A stretch of 64,000 nt of DNA from Fomitopsis serialis (lineage: Eukaryota > Basidiomycota > Agaricomycetes > Polyporales > Fomitopsidaceae). A model generated the notes under the pieces. That model made no database searches. It had not been told where the DNA came from and worked only from the letters and a program-made list of their open reading frames with translations. The stretch is from NCBI RefSeq assembly GCF_022376445.1, contig NW_025954978.1, forward strand, positions 1 to 64,000, in the 5' to 3' direction. This document shows, piece by piece, positions 1 to 12,176 of this stretch. Made by a program: the position numbers and the translations under genes. Every line of letters begins with the position of its first letter. Positions within the stretch are counted from its first letter, which is position 1.

Positions 1-549
1 TAGGACGGACAGTAGACGAATACAGTCGCGTCGGTTGTTCAACTTGACGGTCCTCCAGTAATGTGATCGCGCTGTCCAGCTCCATGTACGGCAGACCATA
101 TTGCATGACTTCAGAGTCTCACGGTCATCATGGAGCTGATCCACGACGCGTTCCTGCACTTCAATCGGTAGTTCCGGAGGGGCCATTCTATATGCTTGTA
201 AGTGGGTTAGCTGATCTATTGACAATGCAAGACTCACTTCAGACAACTTGAACGTATCTAGCGAAGTAGCTATAAGCTACCGATGCTGGTACTTGTCTCG
301 ACAACTAGGTCAATAGCACCCAACTGCACGTCGCGATGTACAACAGTATTGGTGATATGTGGGCGGGCTTGGTGTCAATGCCAGTGCCAATCGTGATTCG
401 TAACACCAATTAGCTCGAGCGCGTCGTTACCCGGCGGCCGGGCTCTCGGGATGGCGGAAAAGTTGATGTGCGGGTCGTCGACGCGTGCGGGTGAGGGGAT
501 GTTTTCCCTACGCAGATGAGCGCAGACTCGGAGGAGATGATTGCAGGAG
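1..549. other. No recognisable gene
   Basis: I see no gene here. Short open frames occur on both strands but lack splice context, domains or a low-complexity signature that would support coding. The homology shared with the second F-box locus begins at about position 550, so this stretch lies just outside the inverted duplication. Confidence 0.6.
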
Positions 550-1110
550 GAGACTCAGAGAGGCGATCCTTGATCGGTCCGATCGACTCCTCCTTCCACG
601 TGCCTGCGACTCGGAGGGCAGATAGCCCGAGGTGCACTACTACTGTAAGTCTGGACATCAGTGAGCGACAAACCTTGAACATACTGAGCCATGACCATGG
701 TGTCTCTGTTTTGTGCTACTACTAATCACTCTCTCAACCTGATTTCCAGTCCTGCAAGGGCGCGCCAGTCGACATCTTCAATGATCGTGGCAATTGTTCG
801 GACGAGCATAGTTCTGAATGTCCGAGGATACTTGCATGCAGCTTGGGATAATATGAAGGTATACGGCCCGCTCGAGCACTTGGTCATACAAGGGACATGA
901 TGGGGAGAGGCCTAGTCAATGTATACAGCGTCCCCAAATTATCTGTCGTGGATCGTTCGTCAACACAATCCTAAGTACACAATATCACAAGAGATCGAGC
1001 CGGAGACTTTTACAGACTATACAAGAGGACTAGATTACACCGTTCAAGAAAGATATCAGCGACAAGATGTGTCCGAAGCCTTAAGTCTAGATACAGCTCT
1101 TGGTCACCAG

Positions 1111-2485
1111 TCAAGCTTCAAGTACGACGCGCTTTGACACTATAGGTATCCACCCATCCGTGAAAAGTCCGCCTTTGCTAGTGACGACGCGCCGATCGAC
1201 AACTACACGCATTCCTATGGCGAGAACTGAAGCAATTCGTACCCTCAGAGGATCGATTGCATCGGGGATGCCAGTGGTGCCACACCCCGCATATGTACAG
1301 AAGTAGAATGTGACCGTCATCGTCAGGCATTTGCGATGCAAAGCGATCAATGCATCGCTCAGAGCCGGCCAATCGAAGAACTCCCGGAGAAAGTGTTGTT
1401 CGGAGGAATAGAAGTGGAAGTCCACAGTGCGCAATTCCGTAGAGGTAATCCTCGACAGGAACAATGGGACGTGGGGCCAATGATCTCGGGAGGAGAGACG
1501 GAAGGTGAGTGAGAGGGACTTCAGACGACAATGATTAGCCAAGTCGAGATGTTCCAGCCACACTGAAACATAATCACAGTCTAGTCAGAGATCTGACATT
1601 CAGAGTGCCACAAAACTGCCACTTACCGTCACTGGACCTGAAGGCAAACTCGAGGTGCTCCAATGTTGCTTCTGCTCTGCGGAACATCGGCACCAGCACA
1701 GGCAGAAAGTCGTCCCATCCAGCTACCATTCCCTCATCCGTCCATCCCAATCTCTTGAGCCGTAAGTCAAATGGGGGAACCGTTAGCGCCGCCAGTAGCT
1801 CGGACAGCGCTTCTAGCCGTGTGACGAAGTTGTCTCCCATGATATCTTGTATAGTGATACATCCCTGATGACGCCTTGCGACAAAGTCCTGGATGGCGGT
1901 TCTCTCGAGAGGCCACGGTTCTACCCGCCGGTGGTCACTAATGTTATGCGCGTGCAGGGAAGAGACTGTTGGGAAGGCCCCGAGGAACTCCAAAAGTTCG
2001 CTAGTGCTTCTGAGCTCCAAATAGTTGTAGTGAATCGCTTTGAGGCGGGGGAAGACGAGAATCGAGGATATAGCATCTTGCAAATTGAAAGCCTCGTCAT
2101 CGGACCATAAGTATTCCATGAACGCGGTTATATTGAAGTGCTTGACATAGAGAACCTCGACCACAGGAAGGCGGCGCGAGATGCTGCGCAACAATTCGTA
2201 GGTCATCTCTGTGTGCTCCTGGTAGTAAGAATCCCCCATCGGCAGCTGAAGCTCCCGCACTCCGGATGCAACACCGGTGCCGAGCTGATCAGATTCCTCT
2301 AGAAGAGACAGGAAACGGATGGCATCGTGTTCTGTGTTCAACACGATGGTCCAGAGAAGGTGCAATCGCGTCGTATGAGTCCATGCGCGACAGATGAAGC
2401 TGCAAGACTTCAAACTTTTGAGGTCGCCGTGAAGGTGGTCCAGGGCACGTTCCTGGACCTCCAAGGGTAGCTCCGACGGTGCCAT
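1111..2485 (-). CDS. F-box/LRR-like protein, copy A
   Basis: Predicted F-box protein of about 436 residues, the type that recruits substrates to an SCF ubiquitin ligase; no specific substrate can be named. It has two exons, 2485-1627 and 1562-1111. The 64-nt intron 1563-1626 has a GTAAGT donor and contains stops, so it must be spliced. The start is the Met of MAPSELPLEVQERAL, as in the paralogue at 12177. The N-terminus carries the F-box signature (ELPLEVQERALDHL, then LKSCSFICRAW); the rest is leucine-rich, typical of the large basidiomycete F-box/LRR families. A 5'-UTR intron at 2508-2563 (GTGAGT donor) is conserved in the paralogue. Reading frame and phase are intact, so it is probably functional. 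It lies divergently to the second copy in the inverted duplication. Confidence 0.8.
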
Positions 2486-2764
2486 GTCGTGTGTCCTAGT
2501 AGACGGGCTATCATTCGTCAGAAACACATAGAAAGGTCAATAAAGCATCCATTCAAAACTCACCTCAAGTATGCACACTATGCAGACTGCGTCCGGTTGG
2601 CTACAAGCTGAGGGCGACTCAATGAACAGCGTACAGCGTGAACTAGCTCTACAACGTACAATACTGTATCCGCTTGCGCAGCGACACAGAGAAGTACCGT
2701 AGCTTTGACCTGATTGCGCCCGACGATTTTGGTTTGGAGATCGACGACGACGCACGTCGCGCGT

Positions 2765-2819
2765 CTCGCGGCGATTGCGTGGCGCCACTTACGCGCTCGC
2801 ACGTGATCGCGAAGCGCTA
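2765..2819 (+). promoter_or_regulatory. 55-bp perfectly conserved upstream element, copy A
   Basis: All 55 positions equal the reverse complement of 11652-11706. The block sits 280-334 bp upstream of the copy A start codon. It contains the palindromes GGCGCC and CACGTG (an E-box core) and the short inverted pair TCGCG/CGCGA. Flanking sequence in the duplicated arms is clearly diverged, which makes the perfect block stand out. A regulatory role is inference. Confidence 0.5.
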
Positions 2820-2830
2820 CTTACCCCGAC

Positions 2831-5800
2831 GTCTGACGGTGGGACGACTCGCGACTGCAAGAGTCCGACCCAGTCTACTTACTAACTGTATGCCATCAGT
2901 CGCCGCATCAGCCTTTGCTAAGTGCACTAGGCTACTACAGCGAGAGCGCCGTGGCGCATGCCGGTTTGTATGAACATACTAGTCGGATATTTCTGTCAGT
3001 GGTATACTAATTGGAGCCTAACTTGCCAGTCCACTGGCAAGACTACATACCGCGCCCAGAACGTACTAGTGTCATGTATGTACGTCTATCATGTATGTCT
3101 GCTAACGACGGCGCTGACAAGACAAGTCCAGATGCCCATGCGACTTCTGGCGTCACATGCGGTAAGGTATGCTCAGCGATCGGAACTGCATACTTTTCCT
3201 CACATCGTTTCTGTCTCCAGCTCCGAGTCTCCACTGGGGAACTAGCGACGACCAAGCGCCAGTGCGAGAAAAAAGTCAGCGGAGCTTCCACCTGTGCCTG
3301 AAGTATGATATATCTGGACGCTGCGCGCCAGCAGAGAAGATACCTTGCTCACGATACTTTGTCTCCTTCGTCAGTTGATAGGCGACTCACGTTCCGAGGC
3401 AGAACCTCCCATCCCTGTGTCCGCGTGGCGTTGGGAGAATACGTGTAAGGTGGCTTGCAGTGTGGCCTTATTGAGTCCGTTCATTATCAGGAATGCATTG
3501 TTGTAACAGAATCCTAGAAGAACGTAGGCATCTCGTGTCGCTGATGGATCGTCGTTTTTCATAACCCGCATTGCTCTCACATGCGACTCGTAGAGGAATC
3601 GCCAGTCGGTGGGTTCGGACAGCACACTCGCTGCGTCGGCCGACGGTCAATGTAAGCAATCACCAAAGAGAAGGTCCAGTCTCTGTCATTGCAATACAGG
3701 TGAGTTCGTGACTTCCAGAGATATCTCACATAGTCCTGCCAAAGTCTGCAGCATTTTCCCTGCGCAGATATTTGATGACTCCTCCTCGGTAAGCCATCGC
3801 TTCGCCGTGTGAACTAACTGACAGAGGGAACGAAGCCGGGGACCTCGATGGAGGACGTTCGTCTCAGGTTACGAAATGCGCGCAGTGCGGGATCAACACG
3901 ATGCTTTGATGAAGAAGCACCACGCATACGGATTGAACGAGGCTTCTTTCGAATCCCGGTGCCTTTCATGCCGAATCAAACCCAATCGCCTTGACCGACT
4001 GCACCTCGGACGACGCGCAACCCTGGATGCATACGACTGCTCCGCCTGACACTGTACGCACGACACAGTGAATGAATCTTCTGCTGACTGACTTGCTTAC
4101 CCTGCAGCCACCCACGCCTCTGCGTGCTTGATGCCGAAGCCGGGTCACAGACACTAGTAATGTCATCTGCAAGGCGAGGAAGAGCTGACCAGCAAAATCT
4201 CTGTCGGGCTAGGCAGCCGAAGTAGTGCAGTCCGTGCGCTGCTGTATGTTTCTATCGGATACATGTGCCGCAGGGGTTCACCGCCGATACTCACGAAGGA
4301 CCCTGACGAGAAGACCAGAGTACATATCCTATCAACCAGCTCACGGAGAAACACCTCGTTGGCGAACCGATGTGCCGGCGGCTGACGTGAAGCCGTCTTG
4401 CCTAGGTACGTCGCTGGCATGCAACTCTATACAATTTACTATCGCGCCTTTCAACTTGCAAACTCGCCGGCGTCCCACTGGTTGCCCCGTGACGGACGTA
4501 GGTCAAAAAACGCCCAGAAGGATCATCTAGAATGCGCAACGTGTATCTGGCCCTGGATAACACGCGACAATTGTTTGTATTGCAGTGGCTTTTGAGGGGC
4601 AATCCTCAGTGACGTGCCGGCAGAGCTTTGGTAACACAAGGAGTCTTCTTTGGCGCAGCGATGAAGCATCTTCGGACCAGCAGCGTAGGACATATCCAAC
4701 AGAGTGCGAACGACAGCACAACTTCAAGATGTGCCAGCCGATACAATATTTTCTTCAGCATTTTTGATCGAACGCGGCGCGGCGCCCGGGTGATACGCAA
4801 CCATAGAGTAGGGGCCATCGCCAGAGCGAGATCTTTCCCCAAGGTTGCGCTCAATGGGATCGCTGTCGCTGTGCTGTCGTAGAACACGTCCGGAGCCCGG
4901 ACAACGCAGCCGGCAAGTTTGGATTTGCCGCCGCCGATGGGCGGAAGACCGTCCGAAGGCCTCATCTTGGTGTTACTTTGGTCGCAACTATGGCGGCGAT
5001 GCCAGTTGCGAATTCATCATCGTGTCAGGGGGGATCTCTCACTGCAATTTACTGAGTGCGAGTGCACTTAGGTGACTAGGGAGCTCCGTGACTCTGGAAG
5101 GAGTCGATAATGTGATTACAGAATCCCCCGCGCAACAGCCGAAGGAGGCGCGTAAAGCGGTGCGTGGCGTGTAGTTTTCGGCGAGAATGAATGCGTACCA
5201 ACTCCGATCCAGTGGGGGTAGGACCAATCGTCGATTGGATCCGCGCAAGAAGGTTCAAAATCACATCGGGGGAAGGTGCATCCCGACGCGTCGAGGTTTC
5301 AGCTCTACCGTACGTTACATTCTCCTCTAGGAGTACGAATCGAGCTACGGGCCGTAGATTCCATTCCTATGTAATTATTGATGTGTCCTTCTCAGCTTCG
5401 AAACACTTCTGTAAGGGGATAAAACTCGGAACTGGTCACGTATAGTTTTCATTTCACCTCGCCAATTCCGCAACGAGCTGACGAAGTGAGTACAGACCTA
5501 GACCGGCTGCTCGCATGGCGGAGGCGAAGTCGCGCTGAAGGCCGACAGTGTAGCTGCTGTAGCATGCACAGCACATTCATGTGGCTGTGAAGGTACACAC
5601 AACAACGCGACCGTTCCGAGTCGGCGGAGGCGCCTTCTCTAATCGCGCTGATGCAAAGCCGCGGCGCTGATTTTACCATTGGGCACATGCTGTCAACGTG
5701 GACCGTGGGAGGCTCGGAAAGATCGCATCGCGGTGCTTACTAGGGGCAGATCGAACGAAGAAGATCCGCGAGGCGTTGGTTACCGACTCGAGCAGTACGT

Positions 5801-7506
5801 ACCTTAGACCTCGGCGCCTCCGTGTCAGTCCGTGTCCTACTCCCGCTGCCGGCGGGAATCGTAATCCCGTTCTAGTCGAGGAGGCAATGATGAGAAGTCC
5901 ACCAAATTGTTGGTGTCATGACTGGAGGCTATTCAGTATGCTCTGTCATTGCCAACAAAGCTCGGCTGAAGAAGATGAACGACCTCCAGACGTGTCGTGG
6001 TTCGTTGAATGTGCTTATACGAAGAGAGCGATCATAGGGCGACTACCGTTAGTCAAACACTTCGTCATGCTGTCCAGATTCTGCAGTGTTTTCCCCGGCG
6101 ACTATGTGTGCCTCCGCATGCTGCGTCTCAGGCGCTGCTGACTATACCGAAATGACACTCACCTCGGGTGCGTATGTGAGATTGAATGGGACCTGCATGT
6201 CCGCCGATGAGTGCTAGACCCGGCGCGATGCACTCTTCGCATTGGAGATGGGTCACAGTGAATCCCTGACGCGTCTGCGCGTTTCAACCTCGCCAAGTGC
6301 CACCCAAAGGAGTGAAACAGGTCCATGCTGCCGTGGATCGCTGCAAACATGTGCATCGATGCTTACTGCGTCCACAGCGCTCGCGGTGACGCCGTTGCTA
6401 CAACGGTCCGCGCGCGCCGCGGGCTTTGAGGCAATGAAGCCGTGAACATTCGCCCTGGGCTGACAACGAAATGCAGGTTAGCTAAAGAGTAAGCTATGCT
6501 TATTGGACGGACCCGAAAATGGTAGATGCGCCGAGGATGATTGCGCCGCATGAAGCTGAGCCTGACAGACACCGTCATGATTCGTTGACAGTGGTGACAC
6601 GTGACCGTCGACTGGGCAGAACTGGCAATGGCATGGACAACTGGACGACAATTCGGACGAGCGAGCACGAAGGGGACGGAGAGCGCATCACGGCGACACT
6701 GAGTACTGAGCAGGCGAGGAGCGAGGAGCGCGAACATCGAGGCGGTTTCGACTCCGCGAGGAACAGGTCACGGGCGGCTGCTAACCCGCGTCGCGCCGCA
6801 ATCGACGAGTCTCAGATCGCCCCTGCTGCGACGAGGCTGCATCACCTCCTGCAGGTTTGCTGGCGCGAAGACAATGCTGAGATGACCGCTTCTCTCAGCG
6901 TTTCGTATTGATTGGCCGCCAGTCGGATGGCTAGCTGCTGATATCGAAGACCTAGTCCTCCGACATCAAATCCGACTCGGACCTGCGACGAAATGACCAC
7001 GGCGGCTGTGCAGCTCAAGTTACTCGAGTGTCTAGTGGGTTAGTCTTGGGTTAGTCGATCCGACTCACTCGGAGAGCGGGAAGAGGTACGGCGTGCCGTC
7101 GCTGTCACGCCCACGCTGGATTTCTGAATCGCCCGTGTCATGCCGTGACTGAAGCCAATCGAGCTGGGGAACAAGCCTTTCTGGACCTTCCGAGGTTGGG
7201 ATGTCCTTCCGAAGGAGATTGCCACGGGCATTGCCCTGCGACCTCTCCCTGCCGCGGAACCAGTCCCAGAATCGGTGCGCCTGCTACGATCCGCGAGGTG
7301 CGCTCCTGCTCAATCTGGAAGTCCAATGACAGCTTCTCCGAGCGCCCGGGCTTTCGAATATATAGAGATCTACTCTATCTCTGGGCGCCATTCAACACCT
7401 CTGCAGACAGCGGCACGCAACCCGTCCTGCTCACGAACCATACGCGTCCTACTGCGCTGTGCTGTCTTCCATCATCTGCGTCGCGCGTAGGCATATTTCG
7501 TCGGCC
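2831..7506. other. 4.7-kb gene-poor stretch
   Basis: No convincing gene was found. Near 3865-4000 a plus-strand stretch reads KCAQCGINTM and, after a stop and in a different frame, ESRCLSCRIK: two CxxC pairs in the spacing of a zinc ribbon, which may be the remnant of a broken gene. A minus-strand open stretch at about 3391-3625 ends in a GTGAGT donor and could be an isolated exon, but I found no partners. A sequence like TTTTCCC(T/C)RCGCAGAT recurs near 500 and 3755, hinting at degenerate repeats. Confidence 0.5.
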
Positions 7507-10500
7507 ATGGTGCCCCAAGACTGGACGCAACCCTCGCTCGGCATGCACCCTGGCGGACAACCCCAGCAACTACAACTCGAGAACGAGTACGAAGTAGATC
7601 CTGCTCAATTCCAGATGTTCCACGCAGGTCGTGACCCCCAGAGTAGTCGCCATGCAGGCTACACTAGCTACGGCCCCTCCTTTGGCAGCGGCCAGATGTC
7701 CTACGCCTCGCAAGAGCCATTGATGCAAGACGCGTTCTCGGGTAATTACGCGTATTCGAGTGTGCATTCATCTGCTTTCACGCATTGATTGTTATAGTTT
7801 ACGTCTTTTCTGCAGGCCAGGGATTCAATGCAGCTTCATCGAGTTCCTTACAAGTATCCTCGGTCCCATCGGTGTTCCATGGGCACAGCAGTGCTCAGGT
7901 CGACCACTACTCCTTCGGAGTTCAGCCCACCTCTATGGCATCAAGCAGTCAACGCCCAAATTCCCGTGCCTCCTCAACCTACGGGGGGTTTCAGCAACCA
8001 ATAGATGGCCCACAGCACATATATGCGCCGTCTGCTCCTCTGTCAGGCCCGCAGGGAGGCGCCGACTTCCATACGAACGCCGCCCTCGCCTACAGCAGAA
8101 TGTCGTATGACATGCAGGGCGGCCGAGGCGTGGCCAAGCGCATGCGCACGATGGGAGATGGGCTTGATGTCGACGACGACGACGCTGATGGTCTGTGGGA
8201 CGACGGCACGTCGCTTGAGCAGGAGCAGAAACCCAAGCCGTGAGTGCCGGACAAGTCTCCCTTTTCTCGGAGTCTGACTGCGATCACAGACTCGGCGCAT
8301 GCGCGCGGTGTAAAGGCCTGAAGGTGTGTAATATCCTCGTAGTTCACGCCGAGACGCGCCTAACCTGGCTATATGCGTTCTCGCTGCCGCTATATGCGCC
8401 CTGTAACAGGTCAGATGCGTCTTCTCGCGCGACTCCGACGTCTGCGAGCGCTGCACGAAGGGCAACCACGACTGCATCATCCCCGGGCGCAAGAAACGCA
8501 GACCGCCCCCGTGAGGCCGCCTTTCCCTTCCTCTCTCCTGCGCGCAATGCTGACCCCTGCGTCGCGTCGCGTCCAGAAAGCGGGAGCACCTCATCAACCA
8601 GATTAAGGAACAGGCCGCGCAGATCTCGGACCTCATGAACAAGCTCGAGGAGGCGAACCGCATCGCGTCGCGCCGCATTTCCGTGTCCAAGTCCGCGGGC
8701 CAGCGGCCCATGCCCAACATCTGCGACGAGGGCGCCGCGGCGGTCCTCGCGGCGGAGGACCTGCACGGGTCCGTGCCCGTCCCGTGCCCGCCTGCGGAGG
8801 GCGACGTCGCGGACTGGGTCACGAACGCGCGCCGGTCTATAGTGGAGCTCGGCAAGTACGTGAGCATGGGCGGGGCGAGCGTCACTGTGGACATGCTCGG
8901 CGAGGAGGGGAGCGTGGACGACGCTAGCGACGATGAGTATGAGTACGAGTACGAGGCTACCGTGGAAGACGAGGATGCGCGCTCTTCTCATGGGGAGGGG
9001 CGCGTGGGGTCGGTGGGTGCGGAGTCGTATGAGCCGGGGCCGAGCGGCAGCGCGCTCTCGCCTGCTAGTACGGCTAGCACGACGGATGGCGCGCCCGGGA
9101 GGAAGGCGGGAGGCGGTGGCGCGAAGCTTGCCATTCTGCCCAACGAGGATGCCACTTTCGGGTTTATGGCCAATCTTGCGCTCAGCATGTCGCGAGGGGT
9201 CTCGCGGCGCGAGGCCGCACCTGGTGCTGAGCAGGAGGAGGAAGTAGGACTGGCCAACAACAATTATTTCCGACCGAGTAATTGTTCTTGTCGTCTGATC
9301 TCATTTGGGGGTTGCTGATCCGTACATTTGCAGGCCCCGCACCGCACACACCCCTCGTCGATGAGCAGTTACAGCCTGCCATCTTGCGCAATGGAATTAT
9401 TCGACCGGATGAAGCTGAGAAGCTGTTCTCCACGTATGTTCCGTGACCTCTTAATCCCTTTGCCTTCTGACCACGATCGGCACAGCTACTTTGATTACAT
9501 GAACGTCTCCGTCTCTCTGCTCGACCCGGTCATCTACACGGCGCAGAAGACGTATTGGCGCTCACCATTCCTATTCACTGTCAGTGAGTATTCCGTGCGT
9601 ATGCGCGCGGAGAACGTCAGTTGACGTGCTCTATGTCGTACAGTATGCGCGATCGCTTCGAGGCACTATTGTCCGCGCCCGGAACTCTACCAGGAAGCCA
9701 TGAAGTATGCCCGTTTGGCTGCGGGTACGGCGCTCATTGGAGGTCAGAAGTCAATCGAGGCGGTTCAGGCGTATCTCCTGCTCAGCTTGTACCCGGTGCC
9801 TGCACGGCGGTGGGAGGACGATAGGAGCTACCTCTATCTGGGGCTCGCCATTCGGTCAGTCCTATTTTCCTGACACTGCGTGCTCAGCGTGTTGATGCGT
9901 TATTGCACGGTCTCGTAGCATGGCGACTGATCTCAAGCTGCGGTACCCGGTCACTACTACCAAAGGCGAGAACGAACTACGGGCACGCGAGATGCTGAAC
10001 CGTACAAGAACTTGGCTCAACTGCTACAACCTCGACCGTTCGACGGGGGTGCAATACGGAGAGGCGCCTGTGATCGATAACAACGACTACGTCGCGAAGC
10101 ACACGGAGGACTGGTGGCAGAGCTCGCCGTACAACATGCAAGGCTTTGACGTTCACCTCTGCTGTTACAAGGCGGAGCTGGCCGTGTTGGGGGAGTTCCG
10201 GGCGTGCATATGGAGCGACCCGGAGCGCCCTTCAGGGATTAACAAGGTACGTTCCCTTCTCCGCCGCTTCTCCCGCAGAATGCAGCTCTGACGCCCCGCA
10301 GAACATCGATGTGGCTCAGATAGCGAGCGAGACTGACGACCGCCTCGCCGCCCTTGAAGAGAGCTGGAAACCGATTCTGTGCAACGCTAAGACCGACGAC
10401 CCGCAGTGCCACTTCCGGATAGGGCTACTGAAGTTGGCGTACAGTTATGCACGGCTCTCCGTGCTGTCGGTCGGCTTCCAGCACTCCTTCGGCAAGGCGT

Positions 10501-11468
10501 CTCCCAGCAACGAGGTGCCCTTTCTCTGGCGCGTACGTAACTCGTCTTTCGTCACAATGTTGATTCTGATTTGCAATCGTTTAGTGCTTGCGGGCGGCGA
10601 AGGACACGGTGCTGTCTGTCGTAGATGGCCTTGGCACCCCTAGTCAAAGTAAGTTCATAGTTGGAATGGACCTGTCAATGACTTAGCAGTGTCACACAGT
10701 GATTTACATTCGACACGGACCAGAAGCTCAAAGCGTTTTTGTTACCTTCGCGTCGGCGTTTCTCATCAAGGTACCAGATCTGTTCCTAGAAGCCCAACCC
10801 GCGACTGAATTGTCAATGCACAGCTCCTGCAACCGAAATACAGTGTATACCTTTCAAGGGAACAGCGGGTAGAAATCAAAGACCTGGTCCATCGTGTGAT
10901 CGATCTCCTTGGGTCGCCTGAAGTGGCCATTGACGACCGGCATGGCCCCAAGCTGTATGCGCGTTTCTTGCAAGGGCTGCTTAACACGCCGATGGCCAGA
11001 ATCGACCATTCGCCGTCTTCACTCAAGCGTGATAGTCGACGGTCAAAAACTACGTCGATAGCATCGTCACCTTCTCATGCCAGTACCTCCGCGCGACAAT
11101 CACTGTCTCCTGCGCCTGACAGCACGAGCACCCAGTCTAGTCCCAAACCGCACACACCACCGCCTACATTGTCGCCTACGATATTCAGCTCAACCATCAC
11201 TGCTACGTCCGCGTCTCAGATGTCACATCCAATGTCGTCTCAGTTAGCGGCGTCCAGTTTTTCTGCGCCCATGTCGCCGCCTCTGTTCTTTGATTCGGAG
11301 CTCATACAGTCCATGCAGTCTGTCGACGTGTTCCCAGATGTCGTTCTACCTGGTTAGTTGCTTGGTCAATAATAAAAGGCGCGATCGCTTCGAAGCTAAT
11401 AACGTGTCCGCGTAGGCTTCAACTGGTTGGGATCCGACCCCATGTCGGCGTTTGCCCATTCCTATTGA
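7507..11468 (+). CDS. PriB-like Zn(II)2Cys6 transcription factor
   Basis: Nuclear regulator of the fungal binuclear zinc cluster class, most like the PriB type of mushroom primordium-associated regulators. The 14-exon model gives 1059 residues: 7507-7741, 7816-8239, 8290-8323, 8410-8510, 8577-9277, 9334-9433, 9486-9583, 9644-9854, 9919-10246, 10302-10532, 10585-10648, 10700-10770, 10824-11352, 11416-11468. All phases close. The N-terminus is rich in Gln, Ser and Gly. The zinc cluster Cys residues fall at about 224, 227, 234, 243, 246 and 253 (CARCKGLKVRC, then CERCTKGNHDC), followed by basic GRKKRRPPP and a short coiled coil. An acidic linker precedes the fungal middle homology region (for example ICAIASRHYCPRPELYQ, then LGLAIRMATDLKLRYP). 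The C-terminal Ser/Thr/Pro tail is low complexity. An intron splits the zinc cluster between its second and third cysteine. The family call is firm; the target genes are unknown. Confidence 0.9.
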
Positions 11469-11651
11469 TACGAGGGCGACATCGCCGCAAGCATATTTGT
11501 ATCTTTTTTTCTTGGTATTAGGATGAGACGAACAGAGTCTTGCTTCTTGCACCCCCCCCCCTTCCCGTCGGATATTGTAGCTGCGTCTTTAGGTAGCATT
11601 GCTTTCGTCTAGACTGGGTCAAGCAGGATCATCCTCAGTCGGCGGGGTGTA

Positions 11652-11706
11652 TAGCGCTTCGCGATCACGTGCGAGCGCGTAAGTGGCGCCACGCAATCGC
11701 CGCGAG
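11652..11706 (-). promoter_or_regulatory. 55-bp perfectly conserved upstream element, copy B
   Basis: Reverse-complement identical to 2765-2819 over all 55 positions. It lies 471-525 bp upstream of the copy B start, further away than in copy A because arm B has gained sequence in between. It contains the CACGTG and GGCGCC palindromes. It also lies about 190 bp downstream of the transcription factor gene, so a role for that gene cannot be excluded. Confidence 0.5.
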
Positions 11707-12176
11707 GCGCGCGGAGTCGTGCGTCCTCTCTTTCACTCAAGGTCCGATCATAAGTCACCAAGGGACGGACACGTAGCGACAATTGAACGTTCATTCCTAA
11801 GCACCACTACAGCCTCTCAGCTGTCTCTATCTCGCGGCTCTTACTGCCATTGCGTTGTACTAAGTACTCCGTCATCCAAGTCGTTTTACACGTGCAAATA
11901 CACGACCGATAACTCGTCGGGAGCAATCAGGTCAAAGCTACGTTACTTCACTGTGTTGCTGTGCAAGTGGATACAGTACTGTGCGTCGAAGAGCTAGTTC
12001 AAGCTGCACGCTGCTCACTGAGTCGTCCTTAGCTTGTAGCCAATTATCAGGGGCATAACGAGGCTGGCTTGGACGCAGTCTTCACATTGCGCATACTTGA
12101 GGTGAGTTTTCGACGGACCTTTATGGATATTGCTGTGGGTTTCTGACAAATAATAGCCTGTCTACGAGGATCCAAC

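Larger units (their letters stand above)
550..2830 (+). repeat. Arm A of an inverted segmental duplication
   Basis: This segment matches the reverse complement of about 11640-14120. The match runs from the 3' flank of the F-box gene (for example the CATACAAGGGAC motif near 885-896 and the reverse complement near 13780), through the whole two-exon gene and its 5'-UTR intron, to a promoter-distal 55-bp block at 2765-2819. Identity looks high (about 70-80% by eye) in coding parts and lower in flanks, with indels. The boundaries are eye estimates. The arms face each other, with the Zn2Cys6 regulator gene between them. Confidence 0.85.
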
